Source: Ilumatobacteraceae bacterium
Lineage (GTDB): Bacteria; Actinomycetota; Acidimicrobiia; Acidimicrobiales; Ilumatobacteraceae
Assembly: GCA_021298195.1 (NCBI GenBank)
Contig: JAJTEQ010000002.1
Span: forward strand, 25,937-89,936
Direction of reading: 5' to 3'
DNA: 64,000 bases
In this document: positions 63,071 to 64,000 of the stretch, piece by piece
Layout: every line of letters starts with the position of its first letter
Numbering within the stretch: the stretch's first letter is position 1
The notes under the pieces: model-generated
The model's database searches: none
What the model was told of the DNA's origin: nothing
Seen by the model: the letters and a program-made list of their open reading frames with translations, nothing else
Program-made: the position numbers and the translations under genes

Positions 63071-64000
63071 TCAGAGCGGGCGCGGGGTGTTCAGCTCGGT
63101 GACGTTGTCGAGCAGGATGCGCCGCTGGTCCTCGTCGGAGAAGGCCTTGAGCTCCGGCAGGTAGTTCAAGGGGTCGGGCATACCTTCGATGTGGGGCCAG
63201 TCCGAGCCGAACAACACCCGGTCGGCGCCCATGATGCGGGCCACCTCGTGGACGTCGTCCTCCCAGAAGGGATTGATCCACCAGTTGGTGCGCAAGGTCT
63301 CCACGGGATCCTCGGAGAAGTATCCGGGCATCTTCTTGGCCGTGGACGTCAGCTTGTTGCAGGCATCGCCGAGGAACTCCGAACCGTTCTCGACCGATGC
63401 CATACGAACATTGGGGAATCGATCGAAGAGCTTCTCGAAGACCGAGGTGATGATGAAATCCTGGGCGGCGCGTTCGATGGCGAAGCTCTTGATGGACGGC
63501 TTCCAGCCACCACCGGAGAACTGGGCCGAGAAGGCGTCGTTCGCATAGCCGTTCGAGCTGTATCCGCTGTCCCCGGCGTGAATGACCGTGGTGATGCCCG
63601 CCTCGTTCACTCGGGCCCAGAAGGGGTCGTACATGTCGTCGAACGGTGAGCGTTGACCGTTCTCGGTGGTGGGAGCCGCGGGGCGCATCACGATCACCCG
63701 CGCGCCGTGCTCGATCGCCCACTCCACTTCCTTGCAGGCCCACTCCACCGAGGCCAGCGAGATGTACGGCCCGGCGAAGATGCGATCGGCGTGATCGAAA
63801 CCCCAATCCTCCTGTAGCCAGCGATTGAACGCGGTGAACATGATGCCCACGCCCTCGGGGTCGTGCTTCAGCAGTTCCTCGTACAGCATGCCGAGAGTGG
63901 GGAAGAGCCAGATCTTGGAGACCCCTTGGCGGTCCATGGTCGCCAGCCGTGCGTCGCGGTCCCGGTACTCCGGACGAATGGCTTCGCGCACCGACAGGAA
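63071..64000 (-). CDS. amidohydrolase family 2 (metal-dependent hydrolase), 5' end outside window
   Basis: 309 residues visible. TIM-barrel amidohydrolase, ACMSD/gamma-resorcylate decarboxylase-like. Metal or acid residues: His in TTVIHAGDSG, the loop ASVENGSEFLG, and Asp in VLFGSDWPHIEGM. The N-terminal DxHxH metal motif is missing because the gene continues beyond base 64000: the frame stays open to the edge, and the GTG at 63991 is too far in to be the start. It converges on the carboxyltransferase gene with no gap. These enzymes hydrolyse or decarboxylate ring-derived acids, in keeping with the island. Confidence 0.88.
   Translation of the reverse strand, partial: FLSVREAIRPEYRDRDARLATMDRQGVSKIWLFPTLGMLYEELLKHDPEGVGIMFTAFNRWLQEDWGFDHADRIFAGPYISLASVEWACKEVEWAIEHGARVIVMRPAAPTTENGQRSPFDDMYDPFWARVNEAGITTVIHAGDSGYSSNGYANDAFSAQFSGGGWKPSIKSFAIERAAQDFIITSVFEKLFDRFPNVRMASVENGSEFLGDACNKLTSTAKKMPGYFSEDPVETLRTNWWINPFWEDDVHEVARIMGADRVLFGSDWPHIEGMPDPLNYLPELKAFSDEDQRRILLDNVTELNTPRPL

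Overview
The window is a gene-dense, high-GC bacterial chromosome segment with very short intergenic gaps. I infer an actinobacterium, most likely of the class Acidimicrobiia. The reasons are: a PolA without proofreading residues; an ANTAR response regulator of the PdtaR type; several F420-type luciferase-like oxidoreductases; a four-repeat S1; an actinobacterial gene order (uvrB-uvrA-uvrC ... rapZ-gap-pgk-tpiA ... secG); and very frequent leaderless genes, in which a NANNNT -10 hexamer lies 6 nt before the start codon. The class is inference; no rRNA is present to settle it.

Layout. 1-3.5 kb: the end of era, then a GerMN lipoprotein and a sensor kinase on the minus strand, divergent from an OmpR-type regulator. 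3.5-9.3 kb: a DinG-like helicase and UppS on the minus strand, divergent from a UppS-like protein without catalytic residues, recO, glyS and a small monooxygenase. 9.3-12.8 kb: trpC-trpF-trpB-trpA. 12.9-14.6 kb: fasciclin lipoprotein, a tiny HIT-like protein and a PrxQ peroxiredoxin. 14.6-19.3 kb: type II fatty acid synthesis (fabZ converging on fabD-fabH-fabG-acpP-fabF), with FabD carrying an extra C-terminal domain. 19.4-25.5 kb: an odd tRNA, a coiled-coil protein, pdtaR, polA, a methyltransferase and rpsA. 25.5-27.4 kb: a NarL-type two-component pair. 27.4-35 kb: coaE, uvrB (with a LexA-type box), uvrA, uvrC. 35-38.3 kb: two F420-type oxidoreductases, a methyltransferase and rapZ. 38.4-41.3 kb: gap-pgk-tpiA. 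41.3-47.3 kb: an oligopeptide-type ABC transporter. 47.3-48.4 kb: secG, tRNA-Leu(GAG), a 25-bp perfect inverted repeat and thrH. 48.5-50.8 kb: a sigma-region-2-like protein coupled to a one-pass membrane protein. 50.8-64 kb: an accessory catabolic island (Rieske oxygenase, acyl-CoA dehydrogenase, two SDRs, arylsulfatase, bicupin, alpha/beta hydrolase, F420-type oxidoreductase, P450, biotinyl-carboxyltransferase fusion, amidohydrolase).

The most interesting candidates are these. (1) A split cis-prenyltransferase: a catalytic UppS that has lost the C-terminal RxG motif sits divergent from a non-catalytic paralogue that keeps it, as in the eukaryotic DHDDS/NgBR pair. (2) A FabD fused to a biotinyl/lipoyl-like fold without its lysine. 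(3) A class-I-shaped tRNA with an apparent CAA anticodon. (4) An uncharacterised sigma-like/membrane-protein pair. (5) Two nested 15-bp palindromes inside a perfect 25-bp inverted repeat after tRNA-Leu. (6) An undescribed sulfate-ester and ring-degradation gene set with a candidate operator. No CRISPR array, insertion sequence, prophage or rRNA was seen, and no gene-free stretch exceeds 300 bases.
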